DNA from: Pseudomonas sp. ANT_H4
GTDB taxonomy: Bacteria; Pseudomonadota; Gammaproteobacteria; Pseudomonadales; Pseudomonadaceae
Length of the DNA stretch: 64,000 nt
NCBI RefSeq assembly: GCF_008369295.1
Contig: NZ_VOBG01000024.1
Location: forward strand, 1 to 64,000
Direction of reading: 5' to 3'
Shown here: positions 8,527 through 17,709 of the stretch, in pieces
Numbering within the stretch: position 1 is the stretch's first letter
How the letters are laid out: each line of letters starts with the position of its first letter
Notes under the pieces: generated by a model
Databases searched by the model: none
The model's input: only the letters and a program-made list of their open reading frames with translations
What the model was told of the DNA's origin: nothing
Made by a program: the position numbers and the translations under genes

Positions 8527-9366
8527 ATGAAGGGAGTATTGAGCATTACTTGGCTGCTACTGTTGTGTTTCAGCCAGGTCCACGCCGCGACCACCCAGGA
8601 GCAGGACGCCCAAGCGGCCAAGGCCCTGCTGGAAAAAGCCCTGGCGTACTACCACGACAATGGAGACAAAGCGTTCGCAGCATTCAGTCGGCAGGGCGAG
8701 TTTATCGATAAGGACCGTTATGTGTTCGTGGTCGACACCAAGGGCGTGCTGCTGGCCAGTGGCGGCCCGTCGTCCGCGCTGATCGGCCGCGATGTCTCCG
8801 AAGTGCTGGGGCCAGACCTGCGTGAGTCCTTCAAGAAAGCGCTGAAGGTGCCCGAAGGCAATGGCATCCAGCAAGCCGACTACCGTTGGCAGAACTGGAA
8901 CGACGGCAAGGTCGAACGCAAACATGTGTTCTACCAGCGCATCGGCCAGCGCATCCTGGCAGTAGGTTATTACCTGCCACGGGCGTCGCCCGAGCAAGCC
9001 AAGGCACTGCGGGACAAGGCGGTGAGGGACCTGGACAAGGATGAACAGGGCACACTAAAAGCCATCAACTCACTTCAGGGCGGGTTTCTGCAGGATGACC
9101 TGTATGTGTTTGTGGTTGACCTCAACACCGGGCGCTACGTAGCCCACGGCACCAACCTGCGCTTGATCAACACCGACTTTGCCAAGATCAAGGACCCGGA
9201 CGGCAAGCCGGTGGGCGAGCCGATCCTCAAGTTGATGGCCGAACAGGGCCAAGGTGAATACCAGTACCGCTGGAAAAACCCAGTGACTGGCAAGATTGAG
9301 AACAAGCATGCCTACCTGCGCAAGACCGGGCATTTCCTGGTGGCTGTGGGTTACTACAGCCCTTGA
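8527..9366 (+). CDS. Exported protein with two tandem Cache domains
   Basis: A 279-aa protein with an N-terminal signal peptide (hydrophobic SITWLLLLCFSQVHA). It contains two homologous units of about 115 residues. Each has a YVFVVD strand, a segment reading 'ASGGPSSALIGRDV' or 'AHGTNLRLINTDF', a Y-x-W block (DYRWQN and YQYRWKN) and a KH-x9-ILAVGYY / KHAYLRKTGHFLVAVGYY end. This matches single Cache (sCache_2-like) sensor domains, here without a transmembrane signalling module. A periplasmic ligand-binding role is likely; ligand and partner are unknown. Confidence 0.75.
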   Translation: MKGVLSITWLLLLCFSQVHAATTQEQDAQAAKALLEKALAYYHDNGDKAFAAFSRQGEFIDKDRYVFVVDTKGVLLASGGPSSALIGRDVSEVLGPDLRESFKKALKVPEGNGIQQADYRWQNWNDGKVERKHVFYQRIGQRILAVGYYLPRASPEQAKALRDKAVRDLDKDEQGTLKAINSLQGGFLQDDLYVFVVDLNTGRYVAHGTNLRLINTDFAKIKDPDGKPVGEPILKLMAEQGQGEYQYRWKNPVTGKIENKHAYLRKTGHFLVAVGYYSP

Positions 9367-9370
9367 GGGC

Positions 9371-10921
9371 CTAGCTGGCCTTGTCTTCCCGCCCGCGCAA
9401 CAAGCGATCGGGCATGGCAATTGCCGCCGCCAACCCCAGCAGCGATACCGCCGCGCTGACCATCAGCAAATGCCGGAATGTCTTCAACAACTCCCCGCGC
9501 AGGGCATCCTGCGCCGGGCCAGGTGCGGCGTTGAGGCCGTCGAGCAACACATTCCCGGAGCTGCCTTCAGCCATCAGCGCACCGCTGGCCAAGTGGGCGA
9601 AACTGGAGTCCTGCAACAGCGCCAGCAGCAACGCCGACATGCACGCCACCCCCACTGCGCCGCCCAGTGAGCGAAACAGGTTAGTGGTGCTGGTGGCGAC
9701 GCCGATGTCCTGTTGCTCCACCGAGTTTTGCGTGCCCACTAAGGACGTAGGGAACTGCATGCCGGAGGCGATCCCACTGAGCAACATGAACAGGCTGCTC
9801 AACACCAGCGCCTGGGGCGCGCTGAAGGCCATGCCGAGGATCGCAATGGGCGCCAGCAGCGCACCGCCAAGGATCATCGGTTTATAGCGGCCAGTCACCG
9901 AGGTCATCCGCCCGGCAAAATAGGCGCCCATCGGCAGCCCTATAGCCAGCGGCAGCAGGTGCAACGCGGCGCTGTCGGCACCGGCGCCGGTGACCGTCTG
10001 GTAGCGCAGGGGCATCAGCACGATCAGCGAGATCGCCTGGAAGCTGGTGAAGAAAATCGTGCACCAGCACAACACCGCGCTGCGGTTGGCGAACAGGTGC
10101 ATGGGCAGCAGCGGCTCCCGCGCCCGGCGCTCGTGCCAGACAAACACCGTCAATGCCACCAGCGCGCAAACCAGCAGGCCCAGGACTTCATCATCGCGCC
10201 AGTGATAGCCCTGGCCGATTTGGGTGATACCCAGCAGCAACGCCGTGAGGCCAACGATCATCAGCACAGTGCCGAAGTAATCGATGATCGGCTTGCGCTG
10301 CGGCACCGGCAGCCCCACCAGGGTGCGATGGGCCACCCACCAGGCGCCAGCGCCCAGGGGCAGGTTGATCAGGAACACCCAGCGCCAGGACAGGTACTCG
10401 GTCATATAACCGCCCAGCACCGGCCCGGCCACACTGGCCACCGCGTACATGCTGCTGAAATACCCCTGATAACGGCCGCGCTCACGGGGCGGGATAATGT
10501 CGCCAATGATCGCCTGGCTCACCGAAATCATCCCGCCCGCGCCGATGCCCTGAAGGATGCGCGCCAGCACCAGTTGCTCCATGCTTTGCGCCATGCCACA
10601 AAACAGCGAAGCTATGGTGAACAGGCCCATGCCAATCAACATCATTGGCCGCCGCCCATACAGGTCGCCGAGCTTGCCGTAGATGGGCACCGCCACCGTC
10701 ATCGCCACCATATAGCCGGAGATCACCCAGGCCAGCAGGTTAACGTCGTTGAACTGCGCGGAAATGGCCGGCATCGACACGGCGACGATGGTCTGGTCCA
10801 GGGCCCCAAGAAAAATCGCCAGCATCAGGGCGACCAGGACACTGCGGATGGCAATGACTGGCTTGGGTTGAGCGGATTGAGCGCACTGATTGAGGTTGGT
10901 CACGGCAGAGCCTGCAGGCAA
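9371..10921 (-). CDS. MFS drug/solute exporter, DHA2 (14-TMS, EmrB-like) family
   Basis: A 516-aa inner-membrane carrier. Signature motifs are present: LGALDQTIVAVSMPAI (motif D1, residues about 38-54), GKLGDLYGRRPMM (motif A), RILQGIGAGG (motif B) and GPVLGGYMTEYLSWRWVFLINLP (motif C of antiporters). The length fits 14 transmembrane segments. Proton-driven export of drugs or aromatic compounds is the family role. It lies 55 bp downstream of pobA on the same strand, so co-transcription and export or uptake of an aromatic compound is a reasonable guess, but no substrate can be read from sequence. Confidence 0.85.
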   Translation of the reverse strand: MPAGSAVTNLNQCAQSAQPKPVIAIRSVLVALMLAIFLGALDQTIVAVSMPAISAQFNDVNLLAWVISGYMVAMTVAVPIYGKLGDLYGRRPMMLIGMGLFTIASLFCGMAQSMEQLVLARILQGIGAGGMISVSQAIIGDIIPPRERGRYQGYFSSMYAVASVAGPVLGGYMTEYLSWRWVFLINLPLGAGAWWVAHRTLVGLPVPQRKPIIDYFGTVLMIVGLTALLLGITQIGQGYHWRDDEVLGLLVCALVALTVFVWHERRAREPLLPMHLFANRSAVLCWCTIFFTSFQAISLIVLMPLRYQTVTGAGADSAALHLLPLAIGLPMGAYFAGRMTSVTGRYKPMILGGALLAPIAILGMAFSAPQALVLSSLFMLLSGIASGMQFPTSLVGTQNSVEQQDIGVATSTTNLFRSLGGAVGVACMSALLLALLQDSSFAHLASGALMAEGSSGNVLLDGLNAAPGPAQDALRGELLKTFRHLLMVSAAVSLLGLAAAIAMPDRLLRGREDKAS

Positions 10922-10975
10922 GGCCCACGAGGAAAAGGGCCCGCGGGAATGCTCGTCAGTGTACTCGATAGGTCG

Positions 10976-12169
10976 CTATTCGATAGCCTCACAAGGAAGT
11001 CCGACGTAATTTTCTGCGATGGTTTTGCGTCCCGCTTCGGAGTCAACAAAGTACTCCAGTTCACTTTGGGCGATGCGCTGGCTGAATCCGTCCGCCTCCG
11101 GGAAGTGGTGCAGCATCGAGGTCATCCACCAGGAAAACCGTTCGGCCTTCCAGATCCGCCGCAAGCAGATGGCCGAGTATTTCTCCAGCAGGTCCACCCT
11201 GCCCTCGCGGTAAACCTTGAGCAGAATATTGAACAAGGTGCTGACATCGCTGGCCGCCAGGTTCAAGCCCTTGGCGCCGGTGGGCGGCACGATGTGAGCG
11301 GCGTCCCCCAACAGGAACAGGCGGCCGTACTGCATCGGTTCGACCACGAAACTGCGCAGCGGCGCGATGCTCTTTTCGATGGACGGCCCGGTCACCAACT
11401 GCGCAGCCAGGTCCTGGGGCAGACGGGTTTTCAACTCATCCCAAAAGCGCTGATCGGACCAGTCTTCAATCGGCTCCTCTGCGGGTACTTGCAGGTAATA
11501 GCGGCTGCGGGTGGCCGAGCGCATGCTGCACAGGGCGAAGCCACGCTCGTGTTTGGCGTACACCAGTTCATCATGAATCGGCGGGGTATCGGCGAGAATG
11601 CCCAGCCAGCCAAACGGGTAGACCCGCTCGAAAATCTTCAGGGCGTCGGCCGGGATCGTCTGGCGTGCCACCCCATGGAATCCATCGCAGCCGGCAATGT
11701 AGTCGCAGTCCAGGCGAAACGTTTCGCCCTCATAGTCAAAGGTCAGCCAGGGCTGTTCGCTTTTCAAAGCGTGCGGCTGCACATTACTGGCTTCATACAG
11801 CGTGATGGCGCCTGCGGCTTTACGTGCGGCCATCAGGTCGCGGGTGACTTCGGTCTGGCCGTAGATCATCACCGTCTTGCCGCCGGTCAGGGCCTTGAGG
11901 TCGATATGTTTCAACTGGCCGTTCAGCGCCAACTCAAAACCGTCATGGACCAGGCCTTCAGCGTCCATGCGTTGGCTGACGCCAGCCTGACGCAATAGAT
12001 CGACCATGCCTTGCTCCAGCACCCCGGCACGGATACGACCTTGCACATAGCCGGGCGTCTGGCGCTCTAGAATAAGGGTCTCAATGCCTGCGTTGTGCAG
12101 CAACTGGCCGAGCAACAGCCCGGAGGGACCTGCGCCGATAATGGCGACTTGGGTTTTCAGCGTTTTCAT
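10976..12169 (-). CDS. pobA: 4-hydroxybenzoate 3-monooxygenase
   Basis: A 397-aa FAD-dependent NADPH monooxygenase converting 4-hydroxybenzoate to protocatechuate, which feeds the beta-ketoadipate pathway. FAD motifs are GAGPSG at residues 12-17, the CDGFHGVAR block, and LGDAAHIVPPTGAKGLNLAASD. Length and sequence match Pseudomonas PobA (394 aa). The frame could open at 12187, but ATG at 12169 (MKTLKTQVAIIG) gives the family N-terminus. It is divergent from pobR, its expected activator. Confidence 0.95.
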   Translation of the reverse strand: MKTLKTQVAIIGAGPSGLLLGQLLHNAGIETLILERQTPGYVQGRIRAGVLEQGMVDLLRQAGVSQRMDAEGLVHDGFELALNGQLKHIDLKALTGGKTVMIYGQTEVTRDLMAARKAAGAITLYEASNVQPHALKSEQPWLTFDYEGETFRLDCDYIAGCDGFHGVARQTIPADALKIFERVYPFGWLGILADTPPIHDELVYAKHERGFALCSMRSATRSRYYLQVPAEEPIEDWSDQRFWDELKTRLPQDLAAQLVTGPSIEKSIAPLRSFVVEPMQYGRLFLLGDAAHIVPPTGAKGLNLAASDVSTLFNILLKVYREGRVDLLEKYSAICLRRIWKAERFSWWMTSMLHHFPEADGFSQRIAQSELEYFVDSEAGRKTIAENYVGLPCEAIE

Positions 12170-12241
12170 TATTTTTATGGCCCGCAAACTTCACGCGAAC
12201 GTATTCGGTGAAAGAGTTGTCTTTGGTTCTGCTGCTGGCAT

Positions 12242-12276
12242 TTTTCACTTGAGTGGCCGGCATGAGAAGGTGAAAA
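12242..12276. promoter_or_regulatory. Candidate PobR operator between pobA and pobR
   Basis: TTTTCAC (12242-12248) and GTGAAAA (12270-12276) form an inverted repeat (9 of 10 matches counting flanks) in the 180-bp divergent intergenic region. Position and symmetry suit a site for the AraC-type regulator; binding is inferred. Confidence 0.35.
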
Positions 12277-12349
12277 CTGCGCCAAACCCTGCGCTTTTTG
12301 CCAATCGGGGCGATTACCGCACCACCACCCTGAGTATCGGATTTAAAAC

Positions 12350-13240
12350 ATGACCAAAACTGCCAGCCCCGTGATTCCGGTGTTCAAACTCTACGGAGAA
12401 AGCCAGCAGTGGCCGACGCCGGATTTGTTGCACTGTGAAACCATCTCCCGGCGCAGCCGTGAGTACCAGTGGGAGATCCAGCCCCACCGGCACGCGGACC
12501 TGTGTCAGTTGCTGTATGTGCACAAGGGCCAGGCGCAACTGGAGATCGAAGGCCAGCGCAGTACGCTGACCGAGTCGACGCTGCAGGTGCTGCCACCGCT
12601 GTGCGTGCATGGTTTTCGTTTTTCCGAGGACATCGAAGGTTATGTGGTGACGCTGGCGGCGCCGCTGGTGGCGCATTTGCAGGGGCAACTGGGCTCGACG
12701 GTAGACGGCTTGAGCGCCTTGGGCAATTATCCGGCGGGTAGGGATAATGACTATCTCAACAGTCTCTTCGCCCGCCTGCAGGACGAATACAACGACGACT
12801 TCCCGGCGCGGGACATGATGATGCACGCCCTGGTCAGCGTGCTGCTGGTGTGGGTCAGCCGTCAGGCCATCCGGCACCGCCATCCACGGGCGCCACGGGG
12901 GCGCGAGTACTTTCGCCGCTTCACCCAGCTGGTGGAGCAGCACTACCGCGAACACCCGAAGATCGAGGACCTGGCGCACAAGCTGGGGATCTCGGTGTCG
13001 CACCTCAACGGCACTTGCCGGGAACTGGGGGGCCAACCGGCACTGCAGATCATGCATGACCGCCAATTGCTGGAGGCCAAGCGCCTGCTGACCTACACCA
13101 GCATGACCATCAATGAAATGTCGGAAGTGTTGGGCTTTTCCGACCCGACCAATTTCTCACGGCTGTTTCGCCGACGTGTCGGGTTTTCGCCCAAGGCGTT
13201 TCGGGAGCAGTTGAAGGTCGATTCCCAGGCAACTATCTGA
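12350..13240 (+). CDS. pobR: AraC/XylS-family transcription activator of pobA
   Basis: A 296-aa regulator with an N-terminal cupin-like ligand domain (IQPHRHADLCQLLYVHKGQAQL, about residues 40-80) and a C-terminal double helix-turn-helix (ISVSHLNGTCRELGGQPALQIMHDRQLLEAKRLLTYT and the AraC signature EMSEVLGFSDPTNFSRLFRRRVGFSPKAFR). Divergent from pobA, it matches the AraC-type PobR of pseudomonads, which switches on pobA with 4-hydroxybenzoate. It is unlike the IclR-type PobR of Acinetobacter. Confidence 0.88.
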   Translation: MTKTASPVIPVFKLYGESQQWPTPDLLHCETISRRSREYQWEIQPHRHADLCQLLYVHKGQAQLEIEGQRSTLTESTLQVLPPLCVHGFRFSEDIEGYVVTLAAPLVAHLQGQLGSTVDGLSALGNYPAGRDNDYLNSLFARLQDEYNDDFPARDMMMHALVSVLLVWVSRQAIRHRHPRAPRGREYFRRFTQLVEQHYREHPKIEDLAHKLGISVSHLNGTCRELGGQPALQIMHDRQLLEAKRLLTYTSMTINEMSEVLGFSDPTNFSRLFRRRVGFSPKAFREQLKVDSQATI

Positions 13241-13409
13241 GGGCACTCAACGTCGCTGTATACGGAATGCATTGATCATGGTTGCAACTGGCAGCCATGC
13301 TCGGCTGCATGCGGGTCTGTTCGGCGCGATACGCGGCAGTGCCGTAGAGCAGTGTAGCGCCGGCGCACAGGGTGAAAATCATCAGGTACTTTCTTGTTTT
13401 GATCGTCAT
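13233..13409 (-). CDS. Small exported or membrane-anchored protein, unknown
   Basis: A 58-aa frame starting at ATG 13409, with AGAGGTCA seven bases upstream. It has a basic start (MTIKTRK), one hydrophobic stretch (YLMIFTLCAGATLLYGTAA) typical of a signal or anchor, and a short tail with two Cys (SCNHDQC). It overlaps the end of pobR by 8 bp on the opposite strand. Probably real but unrecognised. Confidence 0.4.
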   Translation of the reverse strand: MTIKTRKYLMIFTLCAGATLLYGTAAYRAEQTRMQPSMAASCNHDQCIPYTATLSALR

Positions 13410-13508
13410 GGCATTGACCTCTGAGCAGATCAAGAAGGTGCTGTATTAAGCATAGGCCAGCCAAGACGAGTTGCCAGTATCGGCCGGTATTCAGCACCTT
13501 TATGACGC

Positions 13509-14414
13509 TTAAAGACCGACATCCCACGCCGGCTCTTGCGCAAACCTGAGCACCAGGAAATCCAGCAGGCTGCGCAGCGCCGACGGCATGTGTTTGCGTG
13601 AGGCATACACCGCGTACATGTTCATCTGCCGCGGCTCGGCGTCAGGCAACAGGCGGATCAGTTCGCCACTGCGGATGTAATCGCCGGCCTGGTAGCTGGG
13701 CAACATCGCCACTCCCGCTCCGGCGAGTGTCACCTTTAGCAAAGTGCTGGCCTCGTTGGCGGTGATATTGCCTTGCACCTGCACCGAGACGGGCTCGTCG
13801 TCTTCCTCGAAGTGCCAGAGACTTTTGCCGAAGTAGGAATGGGTCAGGCAGTTGTGCCGCGCCAGGTCTTCCACCCGTTGTGGCTGGGCATGTTCCAGCA
13901 GATAAGCGGGCGATGCGCAGATCACCGAACGACATACCGTCAGCTTGCGGGCGATCAAGCTGGGGTCCAGGTCGTTGCTGGTGCGGATCGCCAGGTCGAT
14001 ACGTTCATCCACCAGGTTCACCGTGCGGTCGAGCATCTGCAGGTCGACACTGACCAGCGGGTAGCGCTTGACGTATTCAGCCATGGCGTCCGCCAATTGC
14101 GCCTGGCCGAACGAAGTGCTGACACTCAGCCGCAACTGGCCACGGGGCGCGTCATCTGGCTCGCTGACGGCGGCCTGCATGTCGCTGCACAGCTCCAGCA
14201 TCTGTCGGCAGCGAGGCAAGGTTTCGCTGCCGGCGGCGGTCAGGCTGAGTTTGCGCGTGGTGCGGTGCATCAGGCGCGCGCCGACCCAGTCCTCCAGCTC
14301 CGCCAGGTAGCGCGACACCACCGGACGCGACAGATCCAGATGATCGGCAGCGGCCGATTGGCTGCCCAGGTCGACCACCGCGACAAACACCCGCATTGCT
14401 TGAAGACGATCCAT
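13509..14414 (-). CDS. LysR-family regulator
   Basis: A 301-aa regulator with the N-terminal winged HTH (MDRLQAMRVFVAVVDLGSQSAAADHLDLSRPVVSRYLAELEDWVG) and a periplasmic-binding-like effector domain ending near residue 295. It resembles the CrgA/DhcR-like subgroup that usually controls a divergent neighbour. The divergent neighbours are a metallo-beta-lactamase-fold protein and an NAD(P)-binding oxidoreductase, starting 104 bp away, which are the likely targets. Confidence 0.85.
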   Translation of the reverse strand: MDRLQAMRVFVAVVDLGSQSAAADHLDLSRPVVSRYLAELEDWVGARLMHRTTRKLSLTAAGSETLPRCRQMLELCSDMQAAVSEPDDAPRGQLRLSVSTSFGQAQLADAMAEYVKRYPLVSVDLQMLDRTVNLVDERIDLAIRTSNDLDPSLIARKLTVCRSVICASPAYLLEHAQPQRVEDLARHNCLTHSYFGKSLWHFEEDDEPVSVQVQGNITANEASTLLKVTLAGAGVAMLPSYQAGDYIRSGELIRLLPDAEPRQMNMYAVYASRKHMPSALRSLLDFLVLRFAQEPAWDVGL

Positions 14415-14518
14415 GATTTGCCCGATTTTAGAAACAAACTATGTCCCAGCATCGCATTTTTTGTAGTGTTCAGTGCAACTAAGCTCTGCCCATCGCCTAC
14501 CGATTGCTGGAGTTGCAC

Positions 14519-15391
14519 ATGTTTGGATTCTCGACCCTCAAGCGCTTTGCACTGGCTTGCGCCGTCCTGGGCTTTGCCGCCCATGCCGCAGCCGCCGACC
14601 TGAGCCTGGACGTCTATAACCCAGGCGAGGCGGCAATCTTCCCGGTCAGCTCGGTGCTGGTCAGCGGTGAGAAAGACGCCATCCTGGTGAACGCGCAATT
14701 CGGCAAGGGCCAGGCCGAGCAACTGGTGCAGAAAATCCGCGCCAGCGGCAAGCAACTGACCACCATCTACATCAGCCATGGCGACCCGGACTACTACTTC
14801 GGCCTCGACACCCTGACCGCAGCATTCCCCCATGCCAAAGTCCTGGCACCGCAACCGGTGGTGGACCATATCAAGGCCACGGTTGCAGGAAAACTTGCGT
14901 TCTGGGGGCCGAAAATGGGCGCCGACAAACCCGCTAAAACCATCATCCCGCACGTGCTTGAAGGCCATAGCCTGACCCTCGAAGGGCAGACCCTGGAAGT
15001 GATCGGCCTGGACGGCCCGCAACCGGACCGCAGCTTCGTGTGGATTCCATCGATCAAGGCCGTGGTCGGTGGCGTGGTGGTCTCGGAAAATATCCACCTG
15101 TGGATGGCCGATACCCAAAGCGCGCAATCCCACGCCGACTGGCTGGCGACCCTGCAACGCATTGAAAGCCTGAAACCGAACACCGTGGTGCCGGGTCATT
15201 ACCTGGGCACGCCTTCGCTGAAATCGGTGGCGCTCACGGCTGACTACATCAAGGCCTTCGACCAAGAAACCGCCAAGGCCAAGGACTCTGCCGCACTGAT
15301 CAATGCAATGAAAAAGCGCTACCCGAACCTGGCCGACGAAAGCTCCCTGGAGCTGAGCGCCAAAGTCGCCAAAGGCGAAATGAAGTGGTGA
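14519..15391 (+). CDS. Exported metallo-beta-lactamase-fold hydrolase
   Basis: A 290-aa protein with a signal peptide (LKRFALACAVLGFAAHAAAA). The metal motif appears as SHGDPDYYFG, a variant of HxHxDH with Gly in place of the second position His and Tyr in place of the last His. A later His (PGHYLG) remains. The ATG at 14519 has GGAG seven bases upstream and is preferred to the TTG at 14504. It forms an operon with the oxidoreductase 33 bp downstream. The variant metal site means the reaction cannot be predicted. Confidence 0.78.
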   Translation: MFGFSTLKRFALACAVLGFAAHAAAADLSLDVYNPGEAAIFPVSSVLVSGEKDAILVNAQFGKGQAEQLVQKIRASGKQLTTIYISHGDPDYYFGLDTLTAAFPHAKVLAPQPVVDHIKATVAGKLAFWGPKMGADKPAKTIIPHVLEGHSLTLEGQTLEVIGLDGPQPDRSFVWIPSIKAVVGGVVVSENIHLWMADTQSAQSHADWLATLQRIESLKPNTVVPGHYLGTPSLKSVALTADYIKAFDQETAKAKDSAALINAMKKRYPNLADESSLELSAKVAKGEMKW

Positions 15392-15424
15392 ATTGATCCA
15401 ACCCTTACCACACTGGAGAACGTC

Positions 15425-16039
15425 ATGAGCAAGATTGCAATCATTGGTGCCACCGGCCGCGCCGGTAGCCAGCTGTTGGAAGAAGCCCTGCGTCGTGGCC
15501 ACAGCGTCACGGCCATCGCCCGTAACACCGACAAGATCGAAACACGTCCTGGAGTGACCATCAAACAAGTGGATGCCCTGGACGCCGAAGCTCTGCAAAA
15601 GGCCATTAGTGGTAGCGACGTAGTGATCAGCGCGGCGCACTTCGCTACGCTGCCTGCCACCGCCGTGATCGGCCCAGTGAAAAAGGCCGGGGTGCAACGA
15701 CTGTTGGTAGTGGGCGGTGCGGGTTCGTTGTTGCTGCCTGGTGGTCAGCGAGTGATCGACAGCGCTGGCTTCCCTGAGGAATACAAGGCTGAGGCCAGCG
15801 CTGGCAGTGTGTTTCTTGACACTCTGCGTCAGGAGAAAGAACTGGACTGGACTTTTCTTTCGCCGTCGGCGGAGTTCGTTGAGACCGAACGCACCGGCAA
15901 ATTCCGCGTGGGCCAGGATGATTTACTGGTGAGCAGTGAAGGTAGGAGCTGGATCAGCTTTGCTGACTATGCCATTGCGTTGGTGGATGAAGTGGAAACA
16001 CCGAAGCATTCCCGCCAGCGGTTTACCGTCGGGTATTAA
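15425..16039 (+). CDS. NAD(P)-binding oxidoreductase (NmrA/atypical SDR type)
   Basis: A 204-aa single-domain protein with the dinucleotide-binding motif IIGATGRAGSQLLEEALRRGH at the N-terminus (GxxGxxG), the DALD acidic switch and the VVISAAHFA strand. There is no classical YxxxK catalytic pair in register, as in atypical SDRs related to NAD(P)H-binding stress proteins. A good ribosome site (GGAGAACGTC) precedes ATG. Likely co-transcribed with the hydrolase upstream. Confidence 0.8.
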   Translation: MSKIAIIGATGRAGSQLLEEALRRGHSVTAIARNTDKIETRPGVTIKQVDALDAEALQKAISGSDVVISAAHFATLPATAVIGPVKKAGVQRLLVVGGAGSLLLPGGQRVIDSAGFPEEYKAEASAGSVFLDTLRQEKELDWTFLSPSAEFVETERTGKFRVGQDDLLVSSEGRSWISFADYAIALVDEVETPKHSRQRFTVGY

Positions 16040-16094
16040 GGCTGGCGCGGGCTATGTGGGAGTGGGTTGCGGGCATAGGTTGGGTTGGGTGGGT

Positions 16095-16623
16095 ACATAT
16101 CCGTTATTTTGGTTGGGGCTGCTTGGGGTTACGCCCTTACGGCGTGTCACTTTGCAAAAGCGGCAAAGTAACCAAAGCGCTCTTGCCCCACCACTTGGTG
16201 CCTCGCTGTGGCTTGGCATGCCCTCTCTGCGGCATTGCTCCGTGGGCCGCCGCGATGGGCCATCGTGGTTAACGGGGCGCCTAAGATCAAAATCAAAAGC
16301 ACGGCGGCCTGGTAGCCGACCTGAGTGGTGAGAAGCAAGAGCGGATCTATTGCCACTGTAGGAGCGAGCTTGCTCCGAGCGGCGTTCCGACGATGGTCGT
16401 TAACGATGACATGGGTTTTCTGGATGACCGCGGTACTTGTAAGTCCATCGCGGCGACCCACGGAGCAATGCCTTCGTTCGGGCACGCCGAGCCACAGCGA
16501 GGCGCCGATAGGTAGGGCAGGAGCGCTTTGGTTACTTTCGTCTGGGCCGGCATTCCGGTTTTCGAAAGTGACACGCCGTAAGGGCATAACCCTAAGCAGC
16601 CGTTACCGCAACAACGGATATGT
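16095..16623. repeat. Dispersed repeat with long terminal inverted repeats, copy B (complete)
   Basis: The left arm begins ACATATCCGTTATTTTGG and the right arm ends CAACGGATATGT. The arms stay complementary, with mismatches, for roughly 160 bp (TTACGCCCTTACGGCGTGTCA against TGACACGCCGTAAGGGCATAA; CAAAGCGCTC; GCCTCGCTGTGGCT). The core (AACGGGGCGCC, ACGGCGGCCTGGTAGCCGAC) is shared with copy A at 1-605. One REP (from 16358) is nested inside. No gene in this 690-bp gap is credible; the open frames follow the arms. It behaves like a MITE-sized mobile or structural repeat. Confidence 0.78.
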
Positions 16624-16681
16624 ACTCAATAACCCCCCTAGAACCCAGCCATCAGCAACCTCAAGAAATGTGTAGATACTT

Positions 16682-16709
16682 ATGGCTATAGCGAGCAAGC
16701 CAGCTCGCA
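16682..16709. repeat. Single REP-like sequence
   Basis: GGCTATAGCGAGCAAGCCAG followed by CTCGCACA is a REP core of the GCGAGCAAGC type, located between the large repeat and the 3' end of the LysR gene at 16733. Confidence 0.5.
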
Positions 16710-16732
16710 CATTTTGATCTTCATTGTGCCGA

Positions 16733-17599
16733 TTACTGCGCCTGCCCGACCAACCAGTTCATCAACGCCTCAAGCTCCACCGAAGGCTCGGTCCCCGGTG
16801 GATACACCAGGTAATAACCCATCCCCGTCGGCACCTTCAATTCAAACGGTGTCACCAGCCGCCCGGCCTTGAGGTCTTCGCCGATCAGCGCGCTGTCGCC
16901 AATGGCCACGCCAGAACCTTGGGAAGCCACGGTCATGGCCAGATCTAGCGTTTCAAAATGATGCCCTTGGCTGAGGTTACTCAACCGCGTACCGGCCGCC
17001 TTCAGCCACAACGCCCAATCCCGACCATCCCGCGTGGGGTGCAACAGCACCTGCTGCTGCAAGTCCGCCGGGGTACACAGGCCGCCGAGCAAGGCCGGCG
17101 CGCACACTGGCGTCAGTTGCTCATCAAACAAATGCCTGGCCTGGGCCGACTGCTCGGCAATCGGGGCGTAGACCACCGCCGCATCAAACTGCTCGCGGCG
17201 AAAGTCCACGGTGTAGGCCACGGTAGTGGTCAGTTCCACCGGCACGTCCGGCCGTTCCTGTTGCCACTGCATCAAGCGCGGCAGCAACCAGCGCATCACG
17301 CAGGTGGAGGCTTTCAACTGCAAGGTCTCGCGACGGGAGCCAATCTGCTCTACCGCCTGCGAGATCAGGCCGAATACCTGTTGCACCCGCAGCGCCCATT
17401 CACGGCCCTCCTCGGTCAGGCTCAAGCCTCGGGCCTGACGCTGGAACAGCGAGTAACCCAAATGGCTTTCCAACCCGGCAATCTGCCGGCTCACCGCGCC
17501 TTGGGTGATGTGCAACTGCTCGGCCGCGCGGGTGAAGTTGCAGCACTGGGCGGTGACCCAGAACGTGTGCAATGCGGGCAGCGGCGGAAGGCGTTTCAT
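16733..17599 (-). CDS. LysR-family regulator (GcvA-like)
   Basis: A 288-aa protein starting at MKRLPPLPALHTFWVTAQ, the typical GcvA-subgroup N-terminus; the frame extends to 17689 but the extra 30 residues are not family-like. The HTH is CCNFTRAAEQLHITQGAVSRQIAGLE. The effector-binding domain is complete. It is divergent from the aruI-like gene at 17710 and probably regulates it. Confidence 0.85.
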   Translation of the reverse strand: MKRLPPLPALHTFWVTAQCCNFTRAAEQLHITQGAVSRQIAGLESHLGYSLFQRQARGLSLTEEGREWALRVQQVFGLISQAVEQIGSRRETLQLKASTCVMRWLLPRLMQWQQERPDVPVELTTTVAYTVDFRREQFDAAVVYAPIAEQSAQARHLFDEQLTPVCAPALLGGLCTPADLQQQVLLHPTRDGRDWALWLKAAGTRLSNLSQGHHFETLDLAMTVASQGSGVAIGDSALIGEDLKAGRLVTPFELKVPTGMGYYLVYPPGTEPSVELEALMNWLVGQAQ

Positions 17600-17709
17600 C
17601 GGATGACAGCCATGAGCTGAGGACATGGCTAGTATGACTTTTAATCGATTGTTGTCGCTACAGCCCAGCCGTTCCAATACCGCCTTCAATCAATAACAAG
17701 AGCGACGAT

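Noticed and set aside
9959..11998. 679-aa plus-strand open frame
   Set aside because: It lies antisense to the DHA2 transporter and pobA, both strongly supported, and its sequence is rich in His, Gln, Arg and Gly as expected of a high-GC shadow frame.
14270..15697. 475-aa minus-strand open frame
   Set aside because: It is antisense to the metallo-beta-lactamase-fold gene and the oxidoreductase, and also overlaps the LysR gene; no domain is visible.
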